Shown here: positions 36,497 through 44,512 of the stretch, in pieces
Position numbering within the stretch: position 1 is the first letter of the stretch
Layout of the letters: each line of letters opens with the position of its first letter
NCBI GenBank assembly: GCA_965226285.1
Contig: CBDDCQ010000006.1
Span: 1,054,001-1,118,000 of the forward strand
DNA from: CBDDCQ01 sp965226285
GTDB lineage: Bacteria; Bacteroidota; Bacteroidia; Flavobacteriales; Ichthyobacteriaceae
DNA length: 64,000 nt
Direction of reading: 5' to 3'
The notes under the pieces: generated by a model
What the model saw: the letters and a program-made list of their open reading frames with translations, nothing else
The model's database searches: none
Told to the model about the DNA's origin: nothing
Program-made: the position numbers and the translations under genes

Positions 36497-38248
36497 ATGA
36501 AACTACTTTTGTCAATTACTAAAAGCAAAATAATTTTATTTATAAGTATATCACTTGTAATTTATTTTGTATTTTCAGGTTCGCTGAAAAATTATTTTGT
36601 AAACTACGATGACCATCTCCAAGTTTATGAAAATAATGACATTTTTTCCTTGAGTTGGGAAAATACAAAAAAGATATTTTCATCGTACTATGTAGGTATG
36701 TACCAGCCACTTACTACACTTACGAATGCCATCGTATATTACCTATGTGAACTCAACCCAAAAGGCTATCATTTAGTATCCATCTTATTTCATATTTTTA
36801 ATACATTTTTGGTTTTTATACTACTTCAAAATATTTTCCCAAACAGAAAATTAGAACAGTATATACCTACACTTATATTTGGTATTCATCCTATGAACGT
36901 AGAGGTAATAGCATGGTCATCTGCACTTAGCACCCTACTCTATGCTTTCTTTTTTATACTAGCTACATTGCAGTATCTTTACTATATATACAACTGTAAA
37001 GCAAAGCATTATTATTTATCTCTATTGCTATTTATCATATCGTGCCTGTGTAAAAGCCAAGCCGTTATTTTCCCTGTTCTACTTTTATTATTAGAATGGT
37101 TTATCAAAAAAGACATAAAAGAGTGTATCCAAATTAAAAATATCACTCAAAAGATACCTTTTTTTATCATTTCTATAATTTTTGGAATTGTGGCACTAAA
37201 CGCAAGAGGAAAATCAATAGGGAATAAACTGAACAATTTAGACTATCAATGGTATGAAAAATTAGCCATTACTACTTACAAGTTTTTCTGGTATCCTTTT
37301 AAATATATATTCCCTAAAGATTTGTCTTGTACGTATTATTACCCTAAAGAAATACCAATTTATATTTATATTTCTCCCATTTTACTTATTGCATTATCTT
37401 TTATTATATTCAAATATTTTAAGAGAGAAACGCTATTTAATTTTCTATTTAGTTATGTTTTTTTGGTACTGGTGCTCATTAGTTTTAGTAACCAAATAAC
37501 AGCCGATAGATATATATACATGACCTTAATAGGATTTAGTTTGCTTCTTATTGAGTTTATGAAAAAACATAAATTGATACAATATGGTGTAGTTCTATGG
37601 CTTATACTACTCGTATTTAAAAGTAAGGCACAAATATCAGTATGGAAAAATGGAAAAACGCTATGGAAAAACTCCTTATTAGTCAATGGCAACCACCAAC
37701 CTTTTCCACACCTTTCTCTGGGTACTTATTATTTGAATACCGAAAAAAAATACGATTTGGCAATTCAAAAGTTTAAAAAAGTTATTTCATTGGATCCAAA
37801 AAATATTGATGCTTATTATAATATGGGTGTAGCTTTTGAAAACAAGAACAATTTAGAAAAGGCTAATGCTATTTATTCCAAAACTATATCTATAGATAAG
37901 AATTATTTTAAATCCTATTACAATAGAGCTAATAACCGATTTTATTTAGGTAAATTTAAAAATGCTTTAAAGGATTACAATGTTTGTATAGAAAATAAAT
38001 TTAACCTACTGTCTTGCTATACTAATAGAGGACTTACCTATCTTAATTTAGGAAGAGAACAAGAATATTTACAAGATTGCGAGAAAGCCTTAAAAATAAA
38101 CTCTGAACACTTAACAGTATATTTAAATAGAGCCATGTACTACAAAAGTAAAAATATGATGGCTAAAGCAAAAACTGATATGCAAAAAGCACAGCGTATA
38201 TCTCCTACAGATGAAAGAGTACAACAACTGATAAAGGAATTAAAATAA
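36497..38248 (+). CDS. Multi-pass membrane protein with GT-C-like fold and C-terminal TPRs (TMTC-like)
   Basis: 583 residues. About ten hydrophobic helices occupy 1-400. The first large loop has NYDDH (Asp38-Asp39), placed like the catalytic Asp pair of GT-C glycosyltransferases, and PLTTLTNAIVYYL and FGIHPMNVEVIAWSSAL resemble the TMTC/PMT-related family. Residues about 405-580 are four to five tetratricopeptide repeats (DAYYNMGVAFENKNNLEKA, YYNRANNRFYLGKFKNALKDY). Probably a lipid-linked-sugar-dependent transferase or related envelope protein; donor and acceptor unknown. It directly precedes the chaperone/kinase island. Confidence 0.75.
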   Translation: MKLLLSITKSKIILFISISLVIYFVFSGSLKNYFVNYDDHLQVYENNDIFSLSWENTKKIFSSYYVGMYQPLTTLTNAIVYYLCELNPKGYHLVSILFHIFNTFLVFILLQNIFPNRKLEQYIPTLIFGIHPMNVEVIAWSSALSTLLYAFFFILATLQYLYYIYNCKAKHYYLSLLLFIISCLCKSQAVIFPVLLLLLEWFIKKDIKECIQIKNITQKIPFFIISIIFGIVALNARGKSIGNKLNNLDYQWYEKLAITTYKFFWYPFKYIFPKDLSCTYYYPKEIPIYIYISPILLIALSFIIFKYFKRETLFNFLFSYVFLVLVLISFSNQITADRYIYMTLIGFSLLLIEFMKKHKLIQYGVVLWLILLVFKSKAQISVWKNGKTLWKNSLLVNGNHQPFPHLSLGTYYLNTEKKYDLAIQKFKKVISLDPKNIDAYYNMGVAFENKNNLEKANAIYSKTISIDKNYFKSYYNRANNRFYLGKFKNALKDYNVCIENKFNLLSCYTNRGLTYLNLGREQEYLQDCEKALKINSEHLTVYLNRAMYYKSKNMMAKAKTDMQKAQRISPTDERVQQLIKELK

Positions 38249-38292
38249 CATTAATGGTTTAGAAAAATAATTTATATATTAAAAAAAAATCT

Positions 38293-38300
38293 TATTTTTG
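38293..38300 (+). promoter_or_regulatory. -7 promoter box of the chaperone/kinase island
   Basis: TATTTTTG matches TAnnTTTG, 29 bp before the first ATG of the operon. Transcription would begin near 38306, leaving a short leader and then the poly-C tract. No clear -33 TTG was found. Confidence 0.5.
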
Positions 38301-38325
38301 CTGATTATATATACTTTATAAATGA

Positions 38326-40305
38326 ATGAATTATACTGCTACCCCCCCCCCCGCGTTTTCTCTAAAATCTTTAATTCAACATAACCCTTATCGGGTTGTG
38401 GGAGTTTTTGCTAATGCGACCTCAAAAGAACTTCAAAAACAAAAAACAAAGATAAAAGCCTATGCTAAAGTAGGAAAGAGCATCAAATCTGATGTTGATT
38501 TTCAGATACTTGGAGCTATTGAAAGGTCTGAACAATCTTTAAATAAATCCTTTTCATTTATTGATCAAAATCAAGATAAACTGGATTATGCGTTGTTTTG
38601 GTTTGTGAATAAGAGTTCATTTGACAAGATCGCCTTTAATTATTTGAGAAATGGTGATGAAGAAAAGGCATTAGAAATATTGGAAAAAACGGTCGTTGAT
38701 AAAGCTGTTAGCACAAAAAACTTTACTGCTTTTAATAACATAGGCTCCTTAAAACTTTTAAGTAATCACAAGCACGATATTAAAATTGGCATTGAATACA
38801 AAATCAAACTAATTGAATCTGATTTTTTTGAACACTTTGTTCGTTGTGTTGCTGATGAAACCCTACAGATAGACAAAAAAAGACAAACCGAATATTTTAT
38901 TGATGCGTTGTTGAAAACGTTCAAAAATCTACCTTCAAATAATGATATTTTTCAATTATTTAGCGATTGTAGTGCAACAACAAAGGCTTATGTATCTAAA
39001 AAACTTACAGAAGAACCCTTACAAAAAATTGAAAGCCAAATTGAAAATTGTAAAAGGAAGCGTAAAGCAGACAAAGAAAACACGTATGAATTTGGTTTAA
39101 CCCTTTTTACCAAAACAAAAGACAACTTAGCCACACTTAAATCCTTACTCAAAGAAAAAGATTTAAAATATCAAAACATTGCAGACCGATTAGCACAGGA
39201 AATAATGCAATGCGGAATTGATTATTTCAATGAACTCCAAAAAAATAAATCAAGTGATAATTATTTAGAACAATCCCAACAATTAACAGAATTAGCAAAA
39301 TCTATTGCTGTAGGAAAACTCACAAAAGATAGAGCAAAGGACAGTCTCGCCACTCTTGAAAAAATGAAAGACCAAGCGATAAACGAAGCTATTTTAATCT
39401 TACAATCAATTAAAGATGCTTATGAAAAGGCTATCAAACTTATCATCCTTGAAAGTTATTTATATTTATTTGATTGGGATAAAGTAAATGATTTATTGCG
39501 AAAAGTTTTACCTATTAAAAGTTTGATCAAAATAAAAGCCAGTTCTAATAATCAACTAAAATCTGAGTTTACTGAATTAGCTTATTGGTTAAAGGAACAT
39601 TCTCCAAGCAGTTCTTACATATCACGAATAATCAATAATTATAAAAAGATTAAACCAACGCTAACTTTCAAAATACTCTCATCAGAAATAACAAATACTG
39701 ACAACAAGCCACTCTTTACGAAATTTATTAGATACATAGGTCTAAAACTTGACATTCAAGTAATCGAAGATTCTGAAATCACATTCCATTTAAAGTACAT
39801 TGATCCCAAAGGGCGAGTTGACAGAAATTCAAAATCCTCACCCAAAGGGTATACTTTATTAGATACCAAAACACTAAATATTAACAGTACTTCTATTAAT
39901 TTTTCAGGTCGGGGGAATGCGGAGAAATGCACCTATGTAATTGGTGAACACAGAATAGAAGTTTATGTAGAGGAATATTTGGTTCACACTAAAAAATACT
40001 CAGTGGACTTAGCACCATCTGAAAAAATTGGAAAAGAATTATCAGAAGCTGAGAGTAGATTGAGGAAAATCAACCAAACTAATTACTTCGAAAATGAAAT
40101 TAGGAATGCTCGAAGTGAAATGAGCGAAATACAGAAATTTAAATTATTCAGAGGTATCTCTGAAAAGCAAAGACAAATAGAATCACAGCAAACGAAAATT
40201 GACCAAATTGTTAAAAAATCAAAAAATAAAAAGAGAAAGAATATAAAATTACAAGAGGAAAAGATTTATAAATTAAAAATGGAACTTTCAGCAGCAAAGT
40301 ATTAA
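38326..40305 (+). CDS. Island gene 1: J-like N-terminal domain protein behind a poly-C tract
   Basis: 659 residues, no signal peptide. After a short Thr/Pro segment encoded by the C-tract, residues 20-50 read NPYRVVGVFANATSKELQKQ and IKAYAKVGK. The layout imitates the first helices of a DnaJ J domain (Y-x-V-L-G-V..A....I) but the HPD tripeptide is missing. The middle (about 85-400) is helical, probably repeats; residues about 435-560 look beta-rich (TLTFKILSSEITNTDNKP); 570-659 is a Lys/Glu-rich coiled coil. The neighbouring Hsp70 supports reading it as its co-chaperone, which is inference. In-frame translation from 38326 requires 11 C (or 11 plus or minus 3); a second ATG at 38322 is in another frame. 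There is no other in-frame ATG for over 300 codons. Confidence 0.75.
   Translation: MNYTATPPPAFSLKSLIQHNPYRVVGVFANATSKELQKQKTKIKAYAKVGKSIKSDVDFQILGAIERSEQSLNKSFSFIDQNQDKLDYALFWFVNKSSFDKIAFNYLRNGDEEKALEILEKTVVDKAVSTKNFTAFNNIGSLKLLSNHKHDIKIGIEYKIKLIESDFFEHFVRCVADETLQIDKKRQTEYFIDALLKTFKNLPSNNDIFQLFSDCSATTKAYVSKKLTEEPLQKIESQIENCKRKRKADKENTYEFGLTLFTKTKDNLATLKSLLKEKDLKYQNIADRLAQEIMQCGIDYFNELQKNKSSDNYLEQSQQLTELAKSIAVGKLTKDRAKDSLATLEKMKDQAINEAILILQSIKDAYEKAIKLIILESYLYLFDWDKVNDLLRKVLPIKSLIKIKASSNNQLKSEFTELAYWLKEHSPSSSYISRIINNYKKIKPTLTFKILSSEITNTDNKPLFTKFIRYIGLKLDIQVIEDSEITFHLKYIDPKGRVDRNSKSSPKGYTLLDTKTLNINSTSINFSGRGNAEKCTYVIGEHRIEVYVEEYLVHTKKYSVDLAPSEKIGKELSEAESRLRKINQTNYFENEIRNARSEMSEIQKFKLFRGISEKQRQIESQQTKIDQIVKKSKNKKRKNIKLQEEKIYKLKMELSAAKY
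38342..38352 (+). repeat. Homopolymeric C11 tract at the 5' end of island gene 1
   Basis: Eleven consecutive C within codons 6-9, in a genome where such runs are rare. Two overlapping ATGs precede it (38322 and 38326). With 11 C the 38326 start is open and the 38322 frame meets TAA at 38382. With 10 C the 38322 start becomes open. With 12 or 9 C neither start reads through. Confidence 0.9.
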
Positions 40306-40307
40306 AT

Positions 40308-41264
40308 ATGAATAAGCTATTACTCATAATGCTATTTTTTTTAACAACGAGCAATCTTTTTGCACAAAAGCAAGAGGAAAAAATTGTAAAGTTGGACAAC
40401 AAATTTTTACAAGATTCAATTTTTAATTCCATAGACAGTTTGGAAAATAAAGTAAAATCTCTGGAAGAAAAAATTAACAACATATACGGAGAATTAGGTA
40501 AGGATTATTGGACTTATAGAGGGGTTAAAGAACAAACAAATAGTAAAATTATTCAGCAAAAAAGAATTATTGACAGCTTAAATAAACTTGTAGCAAAAAA
40601 TAGTAAATCTATTTCTTCTAATGCAAATGCGTCTGAAAAGAAAATCCAAGAAACTGGTCAAAAAGCAGATTCGCAAATTGCAAAACTGGATAGTAAAAAC
40701 AAGTTATATTGGATTATTGCCGCTTTAGCAATCCTTTTGTTAGGCGGTTTAATTTATTGGATATTAGGCAAACGCATTACTTATAGTAAAACAGATGTAG
40801 AAACCCAAATCAGAAACACCAAAACTTCATTAGAGGAAGAAAGTGTAAAGTTGGATAACAAATTGGTAGAAGTTTTAGAAACGCAATTAAAACTGCAACA
40901 AGAATCCACAATATCCCAACCCGTTGCTTCCAATGACCAAACAGACCATTCTTTAGCCTTAAAAGTAGCAGATGAAACTATCCGTATTCAAAAGAACTTG
41001 GGTAGAATGCATGAAAGTACAAAAGGTCTAAAGCAGTTAAACGCTTCTATAAAGCGTATCAAAGACAATTTTGCATCCAACGGTTATGAATTGGTGGATA
41101 TGCTTGGTAAAGAATATAACGAAGGAATGAAGGCAACAGTAAATTTTGTTCAAGACGAAGATTTTGAAGAAGGAAAAAGAATTATAACAAGAATTATCAA
41201 ACCACAAGTAAATTATAAAGGCGAAATGATTCAAACAGCACAAATAGAAGTAACAGAAGCATAA
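40308..41264 (+). CDS. Island gene 2: membrane-anchored coiled-coil protein with GrpE-like C-terminus
   Basis: 318 residues. A signal peptide (1-19, ending NLFAQ) is followed by a periplasmic coiled coil (about 24-128), one membrane helix at 133-153 (YWIIAALAILLLGGLIYWIL), then a cytoplasmic helix and a C-terminal domain at about 262-316. That domain, MLGKEYNEGMKATVNFV..GKRIITRIIKPQVNYKGEM, has the order of motifs of the GrpE beta domain (HEAV..., G-x-V...GY, GRVIRPAxVxV). I therefore suggest a nucleotide-exchange role for the Hsp70 encoded next, held at the inner membrane. This is by-eye similarity and not a confirmed homology. Start is 2 bp after the previous stop. Confidence 0.7.
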   Translation: MNKLLLIMLFFLTTSNLFAQKQEEKIVKLDNKFLQDSIFNSIDSLENKVKSLEEKINNIYGELGKDYWTYRGVKEQTNSKIIQQKRIIDSLNKLVAKNSKSISSNANASEKKIQETGQKADSQIAKLDSKNKLYWIIAALAILLLGGLIYWILGKRITYSKTDVETQIRNTKTSLEEESVKLDNKLVEVLETQLKLQQESTISQPVASNDQTDHSLALKVADETIRIQKNLGRMHESTKGLKQLNASIKRIKDNFASNGYELVDMLGKEYNEGMKATVNFVQDEDFEEGKRIITRIIKPQVNYKGEMIQTAQIEVTEA

Positions 41265-41287
41265 AATATTATAAATTTAAAGTAAAA

Positions 41288-43819
41288 ATGGCAAGAACTA
41301 AAATAGACTATGGAATTGATTTAGGAACGACTAATTCAGCTATTTCAAGGATGGAAAATGGAAAATCAACCATTAAAAAGACAGACACATTAAAGGACAC
41401 CATGCCTTCTTGTGTTTATATCAATAAGAAAAAAGGCTTTCAAGTAGGGGATAGTGCCTATAATGCCTTGAAACGAGATAAATTGAAATCAATGAGAGGT
41501 GGCGATGGCTTTCAATCAAACGCATTTATTGAATTTAAAAGAACAATGGGTACTAATAAAAAATATTTGAGTTCCCATCTTAATAAAGAGCTATCAAGTG
41601 AAACGTTATCATCTGAAGTGTTAAAAACATTGAAATCTTTTGTAAAAGATGAACATGTAAACGCTATTGTGATCACTGTTCCAGCTGCATTTAAAAATAA
41701 CCAAAAAGAAGCAACAAGAGAAGCTGCAAAATTGGCGGGGTTTAATCATATTGAATTATTACAAGAGCCTGTTGCCGCCTCTATGGCTTATGGTTTAGAT
41801 TCTAATAAAAAAGATGGTTTTTGGTTGGTATTTGATTTTGGGGGAGGGACTTTTGATGCTGCACTTTTGAAAGTGGAAGAAGGCATCATGAAGGTAATTG
41901 ATACTGAAGGAGATAATTATTTGGGTGGAAAAAATTTGGATTTTGCTATTGTTGATAAAATCATTTTACCATACATTCAGGAAAATTTTGTTATTGATTC
42001 TATCCTTGCAGATGATACCAAAAAGCAAGTTTTGCGTAATGCAATGAAATTTTATGCTGAAGAAACAAAAATTAAACTATCATTTAACCCAACACATAAC
42101 ATTTTATCTGATTTAGGAGATATTCCTGGAGAAGATGATAAAGGCGAAGAATTTGAGTTAGATATTACTGTTACACAAGATGCTATTACAAGAGTTCTTT
42201 CGCCAGTCTTTCAAAAAGCAATTGATGTTAGTGTAAGATTATTGGAACGAAATAATTTAAAAGGTTCGTCTTTAGACTCATTAATTCTTGTTGGTGGCCC
42301 TACATTCTCTCCTGTGTTAAGAAAAATGTTGGAAGAACAAATTTGCAAACCAGATACCAGTGCAGACCCGATGACCGCAGTTTCAAAAGGTGCTGCTTTG
42401 TATGCATCAACGGTGGATGTTTCGGAAGAAGTAAGAGAGCAAACAAGAGATAAAACGAAAATTCAGTTAGAAATTGACAATGAATCATCTACAGTTGAAA
42501 CAGAATTGCCCGTTCCGATTAAAATTTTAAAAGATAAAACAGAGGGAGCTATTCCAGAAACAGTATTTGCAGAAGCTACCAGAGGTGATAAAGGTTGGTC
42601 AAGCGGTAAGATTAAAATCAATACGATTGGTGAAATTTTAGAAGTTCAGCTTAACGAGAACCAAACCAATGTTTTTGAAGTGGTGCTTTATGATGAAAAA
42701 GGCAGTATTTTGGAAAGTGAACCGTCAAATTTTAGTGTGATACAAGGTTCTAAAATTGGAAGTGCCACGTTAGCTTATAATGTAGGTATTGAACTAAAAG
42801 ATAAAGAAACAGGTAAAATCATATTTAAAACGATTAAGGGTTTAGAAAAAAATCAATCTATTCCAGCAGTTGGAACAAAAAACGGACTTAAAACACAAAA
42901 GCAAATTCGTCCAGGAGAGGATTCTGATGTTATCAAAATACCTGTATATGAAGGTGAACACAATTCTGAAGGAACGAGAGCTATTTATAATGAACACGTT
43001 ACAAGTATAAAAATTAGTGGTTCAGATTTACCCGCTCTTTTACCTGAAAATAGTGATGTTGATTTAACGGTGAGTATAGGTAGGTCAGAAAAAATTACGG
43101 TTACGGCTTTTTTTCCACATTTAGAGTATCAGAAAGAAATAAAAGTTGATAGTATCAAAACGTCCATTGACACATCTTGGTTGGCTAATGAAATTAGCAA
43201 AGCTAAAGGAAGTATTGCTGAATTGAAACAAGACGGTAATTCTCAAAATGGTCAGCTACAAAAAGTAGAATCAGAATTAGTGCAAATTGAAAAGAACTTT
43301 GAAAATAATAAAAACGATGTAGATGGCAAGCAAGAAGTATTAAGTAATTTGAGAAAGCAATTAAAAAAGATTGATGATTTGAATGAAGGAACAGAATGGC
43401 CAAAATTAGAAGAAAAGCTAAAAGAAGTATTTTATAGATTAGAAAAAGCCAATAAAGAATTTGGAAATGATGAAACATCTAAACAAGTCAATCAATTCCG
43501 CTTACAATTAGATGAAGTTATTATAGCAAAAGATGTAAAACTTGGAAATACACTTTTAGAAGAGATTGAAAGATTTTATGTTCAATTGACACTCATTCAA
43601 CAGTTGATGGGTTTCATATATCATCATAACGAGAATTTTAGTTCCTTTAACTGGAACGACAGTAGCAAAGCAAGAACCCTTTTAAATAAAGCAATGCAAA
43701 TTATTGCAGAAAACCCAACCCAGGAAGACTTACATCCAATAGTTGTTACATTAATTAATTTATTGCCAAATAACGAAAAACCAAGTCCAAGTGGAGATGA
43801 TTCTGTATTGGTTGGATAA
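41288..43819 (+). CDS. Island gene 3: divergent Hsp70 (DnaK paralogue) with long coiled-coil tail
   Basis: 843 residues, about 200 longer than DnaK. ATPase motifs are intact: YGIDLGTTNSAIS (8-20), TVPAAFKNNQKEATREAAKLAG, LQEPVAASMAYGLD, VFDFGGGTFDAALL and LVGGPTFSPVLRKML. The substrate-binding part is strongly diverged; residues about 640-740 are coiled coil (SIAELKQ, LVQIEKNFENNKND, NLRKQLKKID), followed by a helical end. No GGMP-like tail. It lies 23 bp after the GrpE-like gene and 12 bp before the lipoprotein gene. Most likely a specialised cytoplasmic Hsp70 serving this operon. Confidence 0.9.
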   Translation: MARTKIDYGIDLGTTNSAISRMENGKSTIKKTDTLKDTMPSCVYINKKKGFQVGDSAYNALKRDKLKSMRGGDGFQSNAFIEFKRTMGTNKKYLSSHLNKELSSETLSSEVLKTLKSFVKDEHVNAIVITVPAAFKNNQKEATREAAKLAGFNHIELLQEPVAASMAYGLDSNKKDGFWLVFDFGGGTFDAALLKVEEGIMKVIDTEGDNYLGGKNLDFAIVDKIILPYIQENFVIDSILADDTKKQVLRNAMKFYAEETKIKLSFNPTHNILSDLGDIPGEDDKGEEFELDITVTQDAITRVLSPVFQKAIDVSVRLLERNNLKGSSLDSLILVGGPTFSPVLRKMLEEQICKPDTSADPMTAVSKGAALYASTVDVSEEVREQTRDKTKIQLEIDNESSTVETELPVPIKILKDKTEGAIPETVFAEATRGDKGWSSGKIKINTIGEILEVQLNENQTNVFEVVLYDEKGSILESEPSNFSVIQGSKIGSATLAYNVGIELKDKETGKIIFKTIKGLEKNQSIPAVGTKNGLKTQKQIRPGEDSDVIKIPVYEGEHNSEGTRAIYNEHVTSIKISGSDLPALLPENSDVDLTVSIGRSEKITVTAFFPHLEYQKEIKVDSIKTSIDTSWLANEISKAKGSIAELKQDGNSQNGQLQKVESELVQIEKNFENNKNDVDGKQEVLSNLRKQLKKIDDLNEGTEWPKLEEKLKEVFYRLEKANKEFGNDETSKQVNQFRLQLDEVIIAKDVKLGNTLLEEIERFYVQLTLIQQLMGFIYHHNENFSSFNWNDSSKARTLLNKAMQIIAENPTQEDLHPIVVTLINLLPNNEKPSPSGDDSVLVG

Positions 43820-43831
43820 AAATTTTGAATA

Positions 43832-44512
43832 GTGAAAAAATATATTATCATTTTTGTTTATTTAGCTATAATAGCTATTTTATCCTGTGAAAGTGAAGCG
43901 GATAGGAAGAAGAGATTAGCAAGAGAAGAAAAGCAGAGAATTGAATTGGAGGAAAAACGTAAAGCTGAAGAAGTCAAACGTGCTTTTCTATTGGAGCAAG
44001 AACGTATTAAACGTGAAAAATATGAGGAGAAACAACAAATTGCAAGAGAAGCTCAACTTAAAAAAGAAAGACAAGAAAGAGCTATTTATGAAAAGTATAT
44101 AAACAATTCTCTTCCTACAGGAGCAACACCCTATTCAAGATATTATGGAAGCAATTCAAGTTGTGATGATTATGGATGTTCACAAATAAAAGTAAAAACA
44201 AGTAATTCTGATGTAATAGTAACGATAAAAAAGAATAATAAAGTAGTTAGACACGCTTACATTAATTCAGGTAGTAGTTATTCTTTTTCATTTCCAAATG
44301 GTACTTATCAAACATTCTTTTACTATGGTAAAGGCTGGAACCCTTACAAGAATATGAAACGAGGCAAGATAAAAGGTGGATTTATAGCAAATGAAAGTTT
44401 TGGAAAAGACGATGCTCAGTATTTACACAATAATATTTTAACATATGAGCTAATCCCACAGCAATATGGAAATTTTAGCACTACTCCAAGCAATGAAGAA
44501 GAGGCTTTGTAA
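43832..44512 (+). CDS. Island gene 4: lipoprotein with coiled coil and unknown C-terminal domain
   Basis: 226 residues, GTG start. The signal MKKYIIIFVYLAIIAILSC gives lipid-modified Cys19. Residues 22-90 are an extremely charged coiled coil (KKRLAREEKQRIELEEKRK). The C-terminal 130 residues form a probable beta domain with CDDYGCSQIKVKTSNSDV, RHAYINSGSSYSF and NGTYQTFFYYGKGWNPYK. The two Cys may form a disulfide. The GTG start follows from the signal peptide; no nearer ATG exists. Its position suggests it connects the cytoplasmic chaperone parts to the envelope, perhaps through the coiled coil of island gene 2; that is inference. Confidence 0.72.
   Translation: MKKYIIIFVYLAIIAILSCESEADRKKRLAREEKQRIELEEKRKAEEVKRAFLLEQERIKREKYEEKQQIAREAQLKKERQERAIYEKYINNSLPTGATPYSRYYGSNSSCDDYGCSQIKVKTSNSDVIVTIKKNNKVVRHAYINSGSSYSFSFPNGTYQTFFYYGKGWNPYKNMKRGKIKGGFIANESFGKDDAQYLHNNILTYELIPQQYGNFSTTPSNEEEAL

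Noticed and set aside
43832..43834. GTG start of the island lipoprotein as an annotation error
   Set aside because: The codon begins a normal lipoprotein signal (MKKYIII to Cys19) and no in-frame ATG lies between it and the lipobox, so GTG is accepted.
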